Position numbers and translations under genes: made by a program. From Pseudomonas maumuensis (GTDB taxonomy: Bacteria; Pseudomonadota; Gammaproteobacteria; Pseudomonadales; Pseudomonadaceae), in the NCBI RefSeq assembly GCF_019139675.1, contig NZ_CP077077.1, positions 5,146,001 to 5,210,000 of the forward strand: DNA of 64,000 bases, given 5' to 3'. This document shows, in pieces, positions 17,725 through 27,013 of this stretch (position 1 is its first letter; every line of letters starts with the position of its first letter). The notes under the pieces are model-generated. The model saw only the letters and a program-made list of their open reading frames with translations. It was not told the DNA's origin and made no database searches.

Positions 17725-18082
17725 GAGTTGTGCCCTGGCGTTGTTTTTATCTCTTGCGACCGTCGCGCACGGCGGTTGCACCCAGGCGGCGAATCCTATG
17801 CAACAACATGAACCAGGTGCAACCATTTTTCATTTGCAAGTTGCACCCAGCCCTGTCTTTTCGGATAAACCCCCTTTTTTGCTCCTTTTCGGAGCAAACA
17901 CAGCGCTTTACATAAGCAAAAGCAGCAAAAAAAACGCTTTCGGCTGCCCGGAAACATCCTTCAGACGAGTTGCACCTTTGCCATGAAGATTTCGGGTTGC
18001 ACCCGGTTGCACCCGAATTGTCCTACAGGCTAATCTTGCCTTCAGCTTAGGCCACATCCGTGGCCAATAACGAGGATAAGAA
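17725..18082. promoter_or_regulatory. putP-putA divergent control region with seven GTTGCA sites
   Basis: This 358-bp gap holds no gene. GTTGCA occurs at 17775-17780, 17840-17845, 17969-17974, 17996-18001 and 18006-18011, and as TGCAAC at 17799-17804 and 17818-17823; six of the seven extend to GTTGCACC or its complement. GTTGCA is the core reported for PutA operators in E. coli. The sites form a putP-side cluster (four) and a putA-side cluster (three, two of them 10 bp apart). An 8-bp stem, TTTGCTCC/GGAGCAAA, sits between at 17878-17898 in an A/T-rich stretch. Without proline PutA should bind here and repress both genes. Confidence 0.8.
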
Positions 18083-21000
18083 ATGGCGACGACCACCCTT
18101 GGGGTCAAACTCGACGACCCGACCCGTGAGCGACTCAAAGCAGCTGCGCAGTCCATCGACCGCACGCCGCACTGGTTGATCAAGCAAGCGATCTTCAACT
18201 ATCTCGAGAAGCTCGAGGGTGGCGCCACCCTGAACGACCTCAACGGCCATGCCGCCGCTGGCGACGACGCCGGCGAAGTCGCCGCCGACCACGCCCACCA
18301 GTGCTTCCTGGAATTCGCCGAAAGCATCCTGCCGCAGTCGGTACTGCGCTCGGCGATCACCGCAGCCTACCGTCGCCCCGAGCAGGAAGTGGTGCCGATG
18401 CTGCTGGAGCAGGCACGCCTGCCGGCGGCCCAGGCCGAAGCCACCAACAAGCTGGCTGCGAGCCTGGCCGACAAGCTGCGCAACCAGAAGAGCGCCGGTG
18501 GCCGCGCCGGTATCGTCCAGGGCCTGCTGCAGGAGTTCTCGCTGTCCTCGCAAGAAGGCGTGGCGCTGATGTGCCTGGCCGAAGCCCTGCTGCGCATCCC
18601 CGACAAAGGCACCCGCGACGCGCTGATCCGCGACAAGATCAGCACCGGCAACTGGCAGCCGCACCTGGGCAACAGCCCGTCGCTGTTCGTCAACGCCGCC
18701 ACCTGGGGCCTGCTGCTGACCGGCAAGCTGGTCAGCACCCACAATGAATCCGGCCTGACCTCCTCGCTCACCCGCATCATCGGCAAGAGCGGCGAGCCGA
18801 TGATCCGCAAGGGCGTCGACATGGCCATGCGCCTGATGGGCGAGCAGTTCGTCACCGGCGAAACCATCGCCGAGGCCCTGGCCAACGCCAGCAAGTTCGA
18901 AGCCAAAGGCTTCCGTTACAGCTACGACATGCTCGGCGAAGCCGCGCTGACCGAGCATGACGCGCAGAAATACCTGGCCTCCTACGAGCAGGCGATCCAT
19001 TCGATCGGCAAGGCCTCGCACGGCCGCGGCATCTATGAAGGCCCGGGCATCTCGATCAAGCTGTCGGCCCTGCACCCGCGCTACAGCCGCGCCCAGTACG
19101 AGCGCGTGATGAGCGAGCTGTACCCGCGCCTGCTGTCGCTGACCCTGCTGGCCAAGCAGTACGACATCGGCCTGAACATCGACGCCGAGGAAGCCGACCG
19201 CCTGGAGCTGTCGCTGGACCTGCTCGAGCGCCTGTGCTTCGAGCCTTCGCTGGCCGGCTGGAACGGCATCGGCTTCGTTATCCAGGCCTACCAGAAGCGC
19301 TGCCCGTACGTGATCGACTACGTCATCGACCTGGCCAAGCGCAGCCGCCACCGCCTGATGATCCGCCTGGTGAAGGGCGCCTACTGGGACAGCGAGATCA
19401 AGCGCGCCCAGGTCGAAGGCCTGGAAGGCTACCCGGTCTACACTCGCAAGGTGTACACCGACGTTTCCTACGTCGCCTGCGCCCGCAAGCTGCTGGCGGT
19501 CCCGGAAGCCATCTACCCGCAGTTCGCCACCCACAACGCCCACACCCTGTCGGCCATCTACACCATCGCCGGGCAGAACTACTACCCGGGCCAGTACGAG
19601 TTCCAGTGCCTGCACGGCATGGGCGAACCGCTGTACGAGCAAGTAGTGGGCAAGATCTCCGAGGGCAAGCTGAACCGTCCGTGCCGTGTGTACGCACCGG
19701 TCGGCACCCACGAGACCCTGCTGGCCTACCTGGTCCGCCGCCTGCTGGAAAACGGCGCCAACACCTCGTTCGTCAACCGCATCGCCGACCACTCGATTTC
19801 GATCCAGGAACTGGTCGCCGACCCGGTCGCCAGCATCGAGCGCATGGGTACCCAGGAAGGCAGCATCGGCCTGCCGCACCCGCGCATCCCGATGCCGCGT
19901 GAGCTGTACGGCAGCGAGCGGGCCAACTCGGCCGGCATCGACATGGCCAACGAACACCGCCTGGCGTCGCTGTCGTGCGCCCTGCTGGCCACCGCCCACA
20001 ACGACTGGAAAGCCGCCCCGTTGCTGGCCTGCGCCGCCAGCGAGCAAGCCGCCGTGGCGGTACTCAACCCATCGGATCACCGCGATGTGGTCGGCCATGT
20101 GCAGGAAGCCACCGTCGCCGACGTCGACAACGCCATCCAGTGCGCACTGAACGCCGCGCCGATCTGGCAGGCCACCCCGCCGGCCGAGCGCGCCGCGATC
20201 CTCGAACGCGCCGCCGACCTGATGGAAGCCGATATCCAGCCGCTGATGGGCCTGCTGGTGCGCGAAGCCGGCAAGACCTTCGCCAACGCCATCGCCGAAG
20301 TGCGCGAGGCCGTGGACTTCCTGCGCTACTACGCGGTGCAGGCACGCAACGACCTGCGCAACGACAGCTGCCGCCCACTGGGCCCGGTGGTGTGCATCAG
20401 CCCGTGGAACTTCCCGCTGGCGATCTTCTCCGGCCAGGTGGCCGCGGCCCTCGCCGCCGGCAACCCGGTACTGGCCAAACCGGCCGAGCAGACCCCGCTG
20501 ATCGCCGCCCAAGCCGTGCGCCTGATGCTCGAAGCCGGCATCCCCGAAGGCGTGCTGCAACTGCTGCCGGGCCAGGGCGAAACCGTCGGTGCCGGCCTGG
20601 TCGGTGACGAGCGCGTCAAGGGCGTGATGTTCACCGGTTCCACCGAAGTCGCCCGCCTGCTGCAACGCAACATCGCCGGGCGCCTGGACAACCAGGGCCG
20701 GCCGATCCCGCTGATCGCCGAAACCGGCGGCCAGAACGCCATGATCGTCGACTCCTCGGCGCTGACCGAGCAGGTGGTGATCGATGTGGTGTCGTCGGCC
20801 TTCGACAGCGCCGGCCAGCGTTGCTCGGCCCTGCGCGTGCTGTGCCTGCAGGAAGACTCCGCCGACCGCGTGATCGAGATGCTCAAGGGCGCCATGGCCG
20901 AAAGCCGCCTGGGCAACCCGGAGCGCCTGTCCGTGGACATCGGCCCGGTGATCGACGCCGAAGCCAAGGCCGGCATCGAGAAGCACATCCAAGGCATGCG

Positions 21001-22033
21001 CGACAAAGGCCGCAGCGTTTACCAGGTGGCCATCGCCGAGGGTGAAGAGATCAAGCGCGGCACCTTCGTGATGCCGACCCTGATCGAACTGGAAAGCTTC
21101 GACGAGCTCAAGCGCGAAATCTTCGGCCCGGTGCTGCACGTGGTGCGCTACAACCGCAAGGACCTGGACCAGCTGATCGAGCAGATCAACGCTTCCGGCT
21201 ATGGCTTGACCCTGGGCGTGCATACCCGCATCGACGAGACCATCGCCAAGGTGGTGGACAACGTCAACGCCGGCAACATGTACGTCAACCGCAACATCGT
21301 CGGTGCCGTGGTCGGCGTTCAGCCGTTCGGCGGTGAAGGCCTGTCGGGCACCGGCCCGAAAGCCGGCGGCCCGCTGTACCTGTACCGCCTGCTGTCGACC
21401 CGCCCGGCCGATGCCATTGCCCGCCACTTCCAGGCCGACGATGCGCGCAGCCAGGCCGACACCACCCTGCGCGACCAGCAGCTCAAGCCGCTGACCACCC
21501 TCAAGACCTGGGCGGTAAGCAGCCAGATGAGCGACCTGGCCGCACTGTGCGAGCAGTTCGCCGAGCAGTCGCAGAGCGGCATCACCCGCGTGCTGCCAGG
21601 CCCGACCGGCGAGCGCAACACCTACACCGTACTGCCACGCGAACACGTGCTGTGCCTGGCCGACAACGAGGCCGACCTGCTGGCTCAGCTGGCAGCGGTA
21701 CTGGCCGTGGGTAGCTCGGCGGTGTTCCACGACGGCGAGCCGGCCAAGACCGTGCGCGCTCGTCTGCCGAAGGAACTGCAGGCGAAGATCAAGCTGGTGG
21801 CAGACTGGAGCAAGGATGAGGTCGCCTTCGACGCGGTCATCCACCACGGTCACTCCGACCAGTTGCGCGGCGTCTGCGAGCAGGTGGCCAAGCGTGCCGG
21901 CGCGATCGTCGGCGTGCATGGGCTGTCGAGCGGCGATCACCAGATCGCCCTGGAGCGCCTGGTGATCGAGCGGGCGGTGAGCGTGAATACCGCGGCAGCG
22001 GGTGGTAACGCCAGCCTGATGACCATCGGTTAA
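18083..22033 (+). CDS. putA: trifunctional proline utilisation protein PutA
   Basis: PutA oxidises proline to pyrroline-5-carboxylate (FAD) and on to glutamate (NAD+), and its N-terminal ribbon-helix-helix represses the put genes. In the 1316 residues, TTTLGVKLDDPTRERLKAAAQSIDRTPHWLIKQAI (1-40) is the DNA-binding domain. The proline dehydrogenase barrel spans roughly 190-570, with LNIDAEEADRLE, RLVKGAYWD and FATHNAHTL. The aldehyde dehydrogenase spans about 650-1120, with ETGGQNAM and the catalytic Cys near 914 in SAGQRCSALR. A C-terminal domain follows, as in the long PutAs. Start ATG at 18083 follows GAGGATAAGAA. All three activities appear intact. Confidence 0.97.
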   Translation: MATTTLGVKLDDPTRERLKAAAQSIDRTPHWLIKQAIFNYLEKLEGGATLNDLNGHAAAGDDAGEVAADHAHQCFLEFAESILPQSVLRSAITAAYRRPEQEVVPMLLEQARLPAAQAEATNKLAASLADKLRNQKSAGGRAGIVQGLLQEFSLSSQEGVALMCLAEALLRIPDKGTRDALIRDKISTGNWQPHLGNSPSLFVNAATWGLLLTGKLVSTHNESGLTSSLTRIIGKSGEPMIRKGVDMAMRLMGEQFVTGETIAEALANASKFEAKGFRYSYDMLGEAALTEHDAQKYLASYEQAIHSIGKASHGRGIYEGPGISIKLSALHPRYSRAQYERVMSELYPRLLSLTLLAKQYDIGLNIDAEEADRLELSLDLLERLCFEPSLAGWNGIGFVIQAYQKRCPYVIDYVIDLAKRSRHRLMIRLVKGAYWDSEIKRAQVEGLEGYPVYTRKVYTDVSYVACARKLLAVPEAIYPQFATHNAHTLSAIYTIAGQNYYPGQYEFQCLHGMGEPLYEQVVGKISEGKLNRPCRVYAPVGTHETLLAYLVRRLLENGANTSFVNRIADHSISIQELVADPVASIERMGTQEGSIGLPHPRIPMPRELYGSERANSAGIDMANEHRLASLSCALLATAHNDWKAAPLLACAASEQAAVAVLNPSDHRDVVGHVQEATVADVDNAIQCALNAAPIWQATPPAERAAILERAADLMEADIQPLMGLLVREAGKTFANAIAEVREAVDFLRYYAVQARNDLRNDSCRPLGPVVCISPWNFPLAIFSGQVAAALAAGNPVLAKPAEQTPLIAAQAVRLMLEAGIPEGVLQLLPGQGETVGAGLVGDERVKGVMFTGSTEVARLLQRNIAGRLDNQGRPIPLIAETGGQNAMIVDSSALTEQVVIDVVSSAFDSAGQRCSALRVLCLQEDSADRVIEMLKGAMAESRLGNPERLSVDIGPVIDAEAKAGIEKHIQGMRDKGRSVYQVAIAEGEEIKRGTFVMPTLIELESFDELKREIFGPVLHVVRYNRKDLDQLIEQINASGYGLTLGVHTRIDETIAKVVDNVNAGNMYVNRNIVGAVVGVQPFGGEGLSGTGPKAGGPLYLYRLLSTRPADAIARHFQADDARSQADTTLRDQQLKPLTTLKTWAVSSQMSDLAALCEQFAEQSQSGITRVLPGPTGERNTYTVLPREHVLCLADNEADLLAQLAAVLAVGSSAVFHDGEPAKTVRARLPKELQAKIKLVADWSKDEVAFDAVIHHGHSDQLRGVCEQVAKRAGAIVGVHGLSSGDHQIALERLVIERAVSVNTAAAGGNASLMTIG

Positions 22034-22045
22034 GGCCGCTGACGT

Positions 22046-22113
22046 CATCGCGGGGCAAGCCCGCTCCCACAAGGTCGCATGCAGGCCTTGGCGGGAGCGG
22101 GCTCGCCCCGCGG
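22046..22113. repeat. paired REP palindrome downstream of putA, terminator-like
   Basis: Arms CATCGCGGGGCAAGCCCGCTC and GAGCGGGCTCGCCCCGCGG pair across a spacer. TGTTTTTG follows the right arm on the plus strand, so this element may work as the putA terminator. Confidence 0.75.
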
Positions 22114-22288
22114 TGTTTTTGCGCTCAGCGCAGGGCACGCAAGCGCTGAACGAAACCCTTGCAGCGCTCGACTCACAGGCGCCTGAAGGCTATCGGGCTT
22201 TTAAAGCCATATCACCCAAACCAATTAACCTGTCCCCCGCGCCACCACCCCACCTAGACTCGCTGCATCCCGAACCAGGAATGCCGCT

Positions 22289-24085
22289 ATGTCCGAGCAA
22301 CTCCTCAGCAGCCGCAACCTCGCCTTCGAACTCTACGAAGTCCTCGACGCCGAGGCCCTGACCCAGCGCCCGCGCTTCGCCGAGCACAGCCGCGAGACCT
22401 TCGACGCCGCGCTGACCACCGCCCGCACCATCGCCGAGAAATTCTTCGCCCCGCACAACCGCAAGGGCGACGAGAACGAACCGCGCTACGTGAATGGCCG
22501 CGCCGAGCTGATACCGGAGGTAAAGCCGGCAGTGGATGCGTTCCTTGAGGCGGGCTTCCTCAACGCCAACCGCGACTTCGAAGTCGGCGGCATGCAACTG
22601 CCCAGCCTGGTATCGCAAGCCTGCTTCGCCCACTTCCAGGCGGCCAACGCCGGCACTACGGCCTACCCGTTCCTGACCATGGGCGCCGCCAACCTGATCG
22701 AGAGCTTTGCCAGCGAAGAACAGAAGCGTCTGTTCCTGCACCCCATGATCGAAGGCCGCTACTTCGGCACCATGGCCCTGACCGAGCCTCACGCCGGCTC
22801 CTCGCTGGCCGATATCCGCACCCGCGCCGAGCCTGCCGGCGATGGCAGCTACCGAATCAAGGGCAACAAGATCTTCATCTCCGGCGGCGACCATGAGCTG
22901 TCCGAAAACATCGTGCATATGGTCCTGGCCAAGCTGCCCGACGCGCCAGCCGGAGTGAAGGGCATCTCGCTGTTCATCGTGCCCAAGTACCTGGTCAACG
23001 CCGACGGCAGCCTCGGCCCGCGCAACGATGTGCTGCTGGCCGGGCTGTTCCACAAGATGGGTTGGCGCGGCACCACCTCCACCGCGCTCAACTTCGGCGA
23101 CAACGGCCAGTGCGTCGGCTACCTGGTCGGCCAGCCGCACCAGGGCCTGGCCTGCATGTTCCAGATGATGAACGAGGCACGTATCGGCGTCGGCATGGGC
23201 GCGGTGATGCTCGGCTACGCCGGCTACCTGTATTCACTGGAGTACGCCCGTCAACGCCCACAGGGCCGCCTGCCGGACAACAAAGACCCGCACAGCCCCG
23301 CCGTGCCGATCATCCAGCACAGCGACGTCAAGCGCATGTTGCTGGCACAGAAGGCTTACGTGGAGGGTGCCTTCGACCTTGGCCTATACGCGGCCCGGCT
23401 ATTCGACGACACCCACACCGCTGCGGATGCAGAGGCACGCCGGCAAGCCCTGGAGCTGCTCGACCTGCTCACGCCCATCGTCAAGTCCTGGCCTTCGGCG
23501 TTCTGCCTGAAGGCCAACGAACTGGCAATCCAGATCCTCGGCGGCCACGGCTACACCCGCGAATACCCGGTCGAGCAGTACTACCGCGACAACCGCCTCA
23601 ACCCGATCCACGAAGGTACCGAAGGCATCCAGTCCCTCGACCTGCTCGGGCGCAAGCTGGCGCAAAACAACGGCGCCGGGCTCAAGCAACTGATCCGCCT
23701 GATCGCCGGCACCTGCGAGCGCGCCAGCCATCACCCGAACCTCGACACACTGCGCCAGCCGCTGGAGCAGCTGGTCAATCGCCTGCAAAGCGTGACCCTC
23801 GCCCTGCTCGGCGATCTAGCCCAGGGCAAGGTCGCCGGAGCACTGGCCAACTCGGCGCTGTACCTCAAGGTATTCGGCCACTGCGTGATCGGCTGGCGCT
23901 GGCTGGAGCAGGCCATTCATGCCGACGTTGGCCTGCTCAAGGGCAGCGACCGCGACTTCTACCAAGGCAAGCTCCAGGCCGCGCGTTATTTCCTCACCTG
24001 GGAAGTGCCGGGCTGCCATAATGACCTCGCTTTGCTCGAGGCCCGCGACGACACCTGCCTGGGCATGCAAGAGGGGTGGTTCTAG
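22289..24085 (+). CDS. acyl-CoA dehydrogenase, long (DmdC-like) type
   Basis: A 598-residue FAD acyl-CoA dehydrogenase, longer than the usual 380-400 because of extra N- and C-terminal domains as in the DmdC/FadE5-type group. Family blocks seen are [19 protein letters not shown] (about 161-180), [40 protein letters not shown] (about 292-311), and [44 protein letters not shown] (about 412-455), which contains the Glu candidate for catalytic base (HEGTEGIQ). AGGA precedes the ATG at 22289. Located 30 bp before the TldD-like gene but with its own promoter space upstream. The substrate chain is unknown; a branched or methylthio acyl-CoA is possible. Confidence 0.9.
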   Translation: MSEQLLSSRNLAFELYEVLDAEALTQRPRFAEHSRETFDAALTTARTIAEKFFAPHNRKGDENEPRYVNGRAELIPEVKPAVDAFLEAGFLNANRDFEVGGMQLPSLVSQACFAHFQAANAGTTAYPFLTMGAANLIESFASEEQKRLFLHPMIEGRYFGTMALTEPHAGSSLADIRTRAEPAGDGSYRIKGNKIFISGGDHELSENIVHMVLAKLPDAPAGVKGISLFIVPKYLVNADGSLGPRNDVLLAGLFHKMGWRGTTSTALNFGDNGQCVGYLVGQPHQGLACMFQMMNEARIGVGMGAVMLGYAGYLYSLEYARQRPQGRLPDNKDPHSPAVPIIQHSDVKRMLLAQKAYVEGAFDLGLYAARLFDDTHTAADAEARRQALELLDLLTPIVKSWPSAFCLKANELAIQILGGHGYTREYPVEQYYRDNRLNPIHEGTEGIQSLDLLGRKLAQNNGAGLKQLIRLIAGTCERASHHPNLDTLRQPLEQLVNRLQSVTLALLGDLAQGKVAGALANSALYLKVFGHCVIGWRWLEQAIHADVGLLKGSDRDFYQGKLQAARYFLTWEVPGCHNDLALLEARDDTCLGMQEGWF

Positions 24086-24115
24086 GGGGAGCCACCGTAC
24101 ACACGGAGGTTTCCC

Positions 24116-25558
24116 ATGTTCGACTCCAGCACCCTGCTGCGCCAGCGCTTCGCCGCGCTGCGCAGCACGGCCGAATTGTTCTCGCTTCGCCATGTGAAGC
24201 AATCGCATCAGTCATTGTCGGTGCGGCGCAATGTCGCCGAGCCGCCCTTCTTCAGCCAGGACGAAGGCGCCATGCTCACCGTGCGGGTCAACGGCGTCGA
24301 GGCCTACGCGGCCACCGCCGACCTCTCGCAAGCCGGCCTGCAACGCGCCCTGGAACAGGCCGAGGCACTCGCCCGGCGGATCAAGGCCAGCAGCCTGCTC
24401 GACCTGAGCGGCCAAGCCGCCCCGAGCGGGCGTCACGATCATGTCTCGCCCAACTTCGAACAGTCCCTGCCCAACCTCGCCGACTGCCTGGACCTGCTCG
24501 CCGCCGAGTCCGCCAGCGTACCCAGGGACGAGCGCCTGGTGGACTGGCAGGCGAGCCTGGGCTTCAGTGTGGTCGAACAGACCTACCTGAATTCCGCCGG
24601 CGCCGAGCTGCGTCACGCCCAGCGCTTCGTCTACCCAGGCCTGGGCGTCACCGCCAGCGACGGCCAGGACAGCCAGAGCCGCAGCCTGGGCCGGGAGAAC
24701 TTCGGCCAGCAAGGCGGCTTTGAAGTGGTCGAGCGCTGCGGCCTGGTCGGCGCGGCCCGCCGGGTGGCCGACGAGGCGCTGCAACTGCTGCTGGCGCCGA
24801 ACACCCCGGCCGGTCAGCGCGATCTGTTGCTGATGCCCGACCAGATGATGCTGCAGATCCACGAATCCATCGGCCATCCGCTGGAGCTGGACCGCATTCT
24901 CGGCGATGAGCGCAACTACGCCGGCACCAGCTTCGTCAAAGCCGGCGACTTCGGCCACCTGCAATACGGCTCGAAACTGCTCAACGTGACCTTCGACCCG
25001 ACAATCCACGAGGAGCTGGCCAGCTACAGCTTCGATGACGACGGCACCCCAGCCAGCAAGCAGTTCCTGATCCGTGATGGCCTGCTGGTGCGCCCCCTGG
25101 GCGGTGCCCTGTCGCAACTGCGCTCGGGCCTGGACGGCGTGGCCAACAGCCGCGCCTGCAGCTGGAACCGCGCGCCGATCGATCGCATGGCCAACCTCAA
25201 CATCGAGCCGGGCGACCAGTCGCTCGAGCAACTGATCGGGGGTATCGAGCACGGCATCCTGATGCGCACCAACCGCTCCTGGTCCATCGACGATGCGCGC
25301 AACAAGTTCCAGTTCGGTTGCGAGTGGGGGCAGTTGATCGAAAACGGCGAGCTCAAGGGCGTGGTGAAGAACCCGAACTATCGCGGTATCTCCGCCGAGT
25401 TCTGGCGCAACCTCTCGGCAGTCGGTGACCGCAGCACCTTCCAGGTACTCGGCACGCCCAACTGCGGCAAGGGCGAACCCAACCAGGTGGTACGAGTCGG
25501 CCATGCCTCGCCGGCCTGCGTGTTCCGCCAGATCGACGTATTCGGAGGGGACGCCTGA
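24116..25558 (+). CDS. TldD-like metalloprotease subunit
   Basis: A 480-residue TldD/PmbA-family protein. The zinc-binding HExxxH is present as MLQIHESIGHPLELDRI (about residues 244-260), with the third-ligand Cys region near the C terminus (PNCGKGEPNQVVRVGHASPACVFR). In the well-studied pair, TldD carries the metal and TldE/PmbA does not, and the heterodimer degrades unfolded peptides and matures microcin B17. GGAGG precedes the ATG at 24116. The stop overlaps the next gene by one base (TGATG), so the two subunits are made in equal amounts. This is likely a second, accessory copy, since the canonical tldD and pmbA are expected elsewhere. The natural substrate is unknown. Confidence 0.85.
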   Translation: MFDSSTLLRQRFAALRSTAELFSLRHVKQSHQSLSVRRNVAEPPFFSQDEGAMLTVRVNGVEAYAATADLSQAGLQRALEQAEALARRIKASSLLDLSGQAAPSGRHDHVSPNFEQSLPNLADCLDLLAAESASVPRDERLVDWQASLGFSVVEQTYLNSAGAELRHAQRFVYPGLGVTASDGQDSQSRSLGRENFGQQGGFEVVERCGLVGAARRVADEALQLLLAPNTPAGQRDLLLMPDQMMLQIHESIGHPLELDRILGDERNYAGTSFVKAGDFGHLQYGSKLLNVTFDPTIHEELASYSFDDDGTPASKQFLIRDGLLVRPLGGALSQLRSGLDGVANSRACSWNRAPIDRMANLNIEPGDQSLEQLIGGIEHGILMRTNRSWSIDDARNKFQFGCEWGQLIENGELKGVVKNPNYRGISAEFWRNLSAVGDRSTFQVLGTPNCGKGEPNQVVRVGHASPACVFRQIDVFGGDA

Positions 25559-26889
25559 TGAGCACCGTCTACCAGCAACGTTTCGAAAGCTTGCTCGATA
25601 GCCTAAACGCCGCCGTGCAGCCCGGCGAGCAGTTCACCCTGGGCTATAGCGCCGAGCACTCGCAGTTCGTGCGCTTCAACCATGCCAAGGTGCGCCAGGC
25701 CGGGCTGGTCAGCCAGGCCAGCGTGCAGTTGCGGCTGGTCCGCGAAGGGCGTCAGGCCGAGCAACAGATCACTCTGGGCGACGATCCAGAACTGGACCGC
25801 CAGCGCCTGCACGACGCCCTCGCGCAACTGCGCCAGACCCTGCCGCTGCTGGCTGTGGATCCCTACCTGAACCTCGACGACAGCGCCTGGCACAGCCATA
25901 GCCTGCTGGAGCAGCCACTGCCCGAGCTGGACGAAGTGCTGGCCTTGGTCGAGCGCGAAGCCGGCGACCTGGATCTGGTCGGCATCTATGCCGCCGGCCC
26001 CATCTGCCGTGGCTTCGCCAGCTCGTTCGGCGCCTTTGGCTGGCACCAGGCCAACAGTTTCAACTTTGACTGGAGCCTGTTCCACGCCAACGGCCAGGCC
26101 GTCAAAGCCAACTACGCAGGGCAGGCCTGGAGCGGCGAGACCTTTGCCGCGCGCCTGCGCCTGGCCCGCGAACAGCTGACGCACCTGGGACGCCCAGCCA
26201 TTACCCTCAAGCCTGGCAGCTACCGCGCCTACCTGGCGCCGGCGGCGATGGACGAAATCGCCGGCATGCTGTGCTGGGGTGGGTTCTCGGCACAGGCCCT
26301 GGCCACTGGCAACAGCCCGTTGCAGCGCCTGTACAACGGCGATGCGCAGTTGAGCCCGCTGGTGAGCTTCAGCGAACAGGTCAGCGGCTCGCTGAGTCCG
26401 GCCTTCTCCGACGAGGGCTCGCCGCGCCGCGACCTGCTGCTGATCGGTGAAGGCCGGGCGCTGGAAAGACTAGTGAGTGCGCGCAGCGCTGTCGAATTCG
26501 GCCAGCAGGCCAATGGCGCCGACAGCTACGAGTCGCCCTGCGCGCTTAGCCTGGCGCCAGGCAACCTGCCCGGCGAGCAGATTCTCGAACGCCTGGGCAC
26601 CGGCCTTTACATCAGCAACCTCTGGTACCTGAACTACTCGGACCTGCCGGCCGCGCGCATGACCGGGCTGACGCGCTTCGCCACCTTCTGGGTGGAGAAC
26701 GGGCAGATCCAGGGCCCGGTGAGCACCATGCGCTTCGACGACAGCCTGTACAACCTGCTGGGCAGCCAGCTTGAAGACCTGAGCCAGGAACGCGAGATGA
26801 TACTGTCGACCAGCACCTACGGGCAGCGCAGCACCGGGTCGAGTCATCTGCCGGGGGCGTTGGTGAAGGGGTTGACCCTGACACTGTGA
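25558..26889 (+). CDS. PmbA/TldE-like protease subunit
   Basis: A 443-residue PmbA/TldE-type protein, partner of the TldD-like gene directly upstream. It lacks the HExxxH motif, as TldE proteins do. Conserved segments include GIYAAGPICRGFASSFGAFGWHQANSFNFDWSLFHANGQAVKANYAG (about 142-188) and ISNLWYLNYSDLPAARMTGLTRFATFWVENGQIQGPV (about 350-386). The latter matches the end domain of the family, where the metal-bearing partner would have its own variant. The start shares one base with the upstream stop, so translational coupling is expected. Function is inferred from the pair, not shown. Confidence 0.83.
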   Translation: MSTVYQQRFESLLDSLNAAVQPGEQFTLGYSAEHSQFVRFNHAKVRQAGLVSQASVQLRLVREGRQAEQQITLGDDPELDRQRLHDALAQLRQTLPLLAVDPYLNLDDSAWHSHSLLEQPLPELDEVLALVEREAGDLDLVGIYAAGPICRGFASSFGAFGWHQANSFNFDWSLFHANGQAVKANYAGQAWSGETFAARLRLAREQLTHLGRPAITLKPGSYRAYLAPAAMDEIAGMLCWGGFSAQALATGNSPLQRLYNGDAQLSPLVSFSEQVSGSLSPAFSDEGSPRRDLLLIGEGRALERLVSARSAVEFGQQANGADSYESPCALSLAPGNLPGEQILERLGTGLYISNLWYLNYSDLPAARMTGLTRFATFWVENGQIQGPVSTMRFDDSLYNLLGSQLEDLSQEREMILSTSTYGQRSTGSSHLPGALVKGLTLTL

Positions 26890-26905
26890 TTCGCAGGACC
26901 GACCT

Positions 26906-26976
26906 CATCGCTGGCAAGCCAGCTCCCACACTGAACGGCGTGCGTTGCCCCTGTGGGAGCCGGCTTGCCGGCGATG
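26906..26976. repeat. paired REP palindrome, mixed GCTGGC / GCCGGC type
   Basis: The left unit reads CATCGCTGGCAAGCCAGC and the right GCCGGCTTGCCGGCGATG, so the two units differ while each keeps its own internal pairing. It lies between the PmbA-like gene and the MFS transporter gene, both on the plus strand. Confidence 0.8.
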
Positions 26977-27013
26977 AAGCCGGCACAGGCAAACAGCAGA
27001 ATTGAGGTAACCC

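Noticed and set aside
18047..22138. Very long open frame (about 1360 codons) on the minus strand across putA
   Set aside because: It mirrors putA exactly. Such antisense frames arise from GC-rich third positions, and its translation has no recognisable motifs, while the plus strand encodes a full three-domain PutA.
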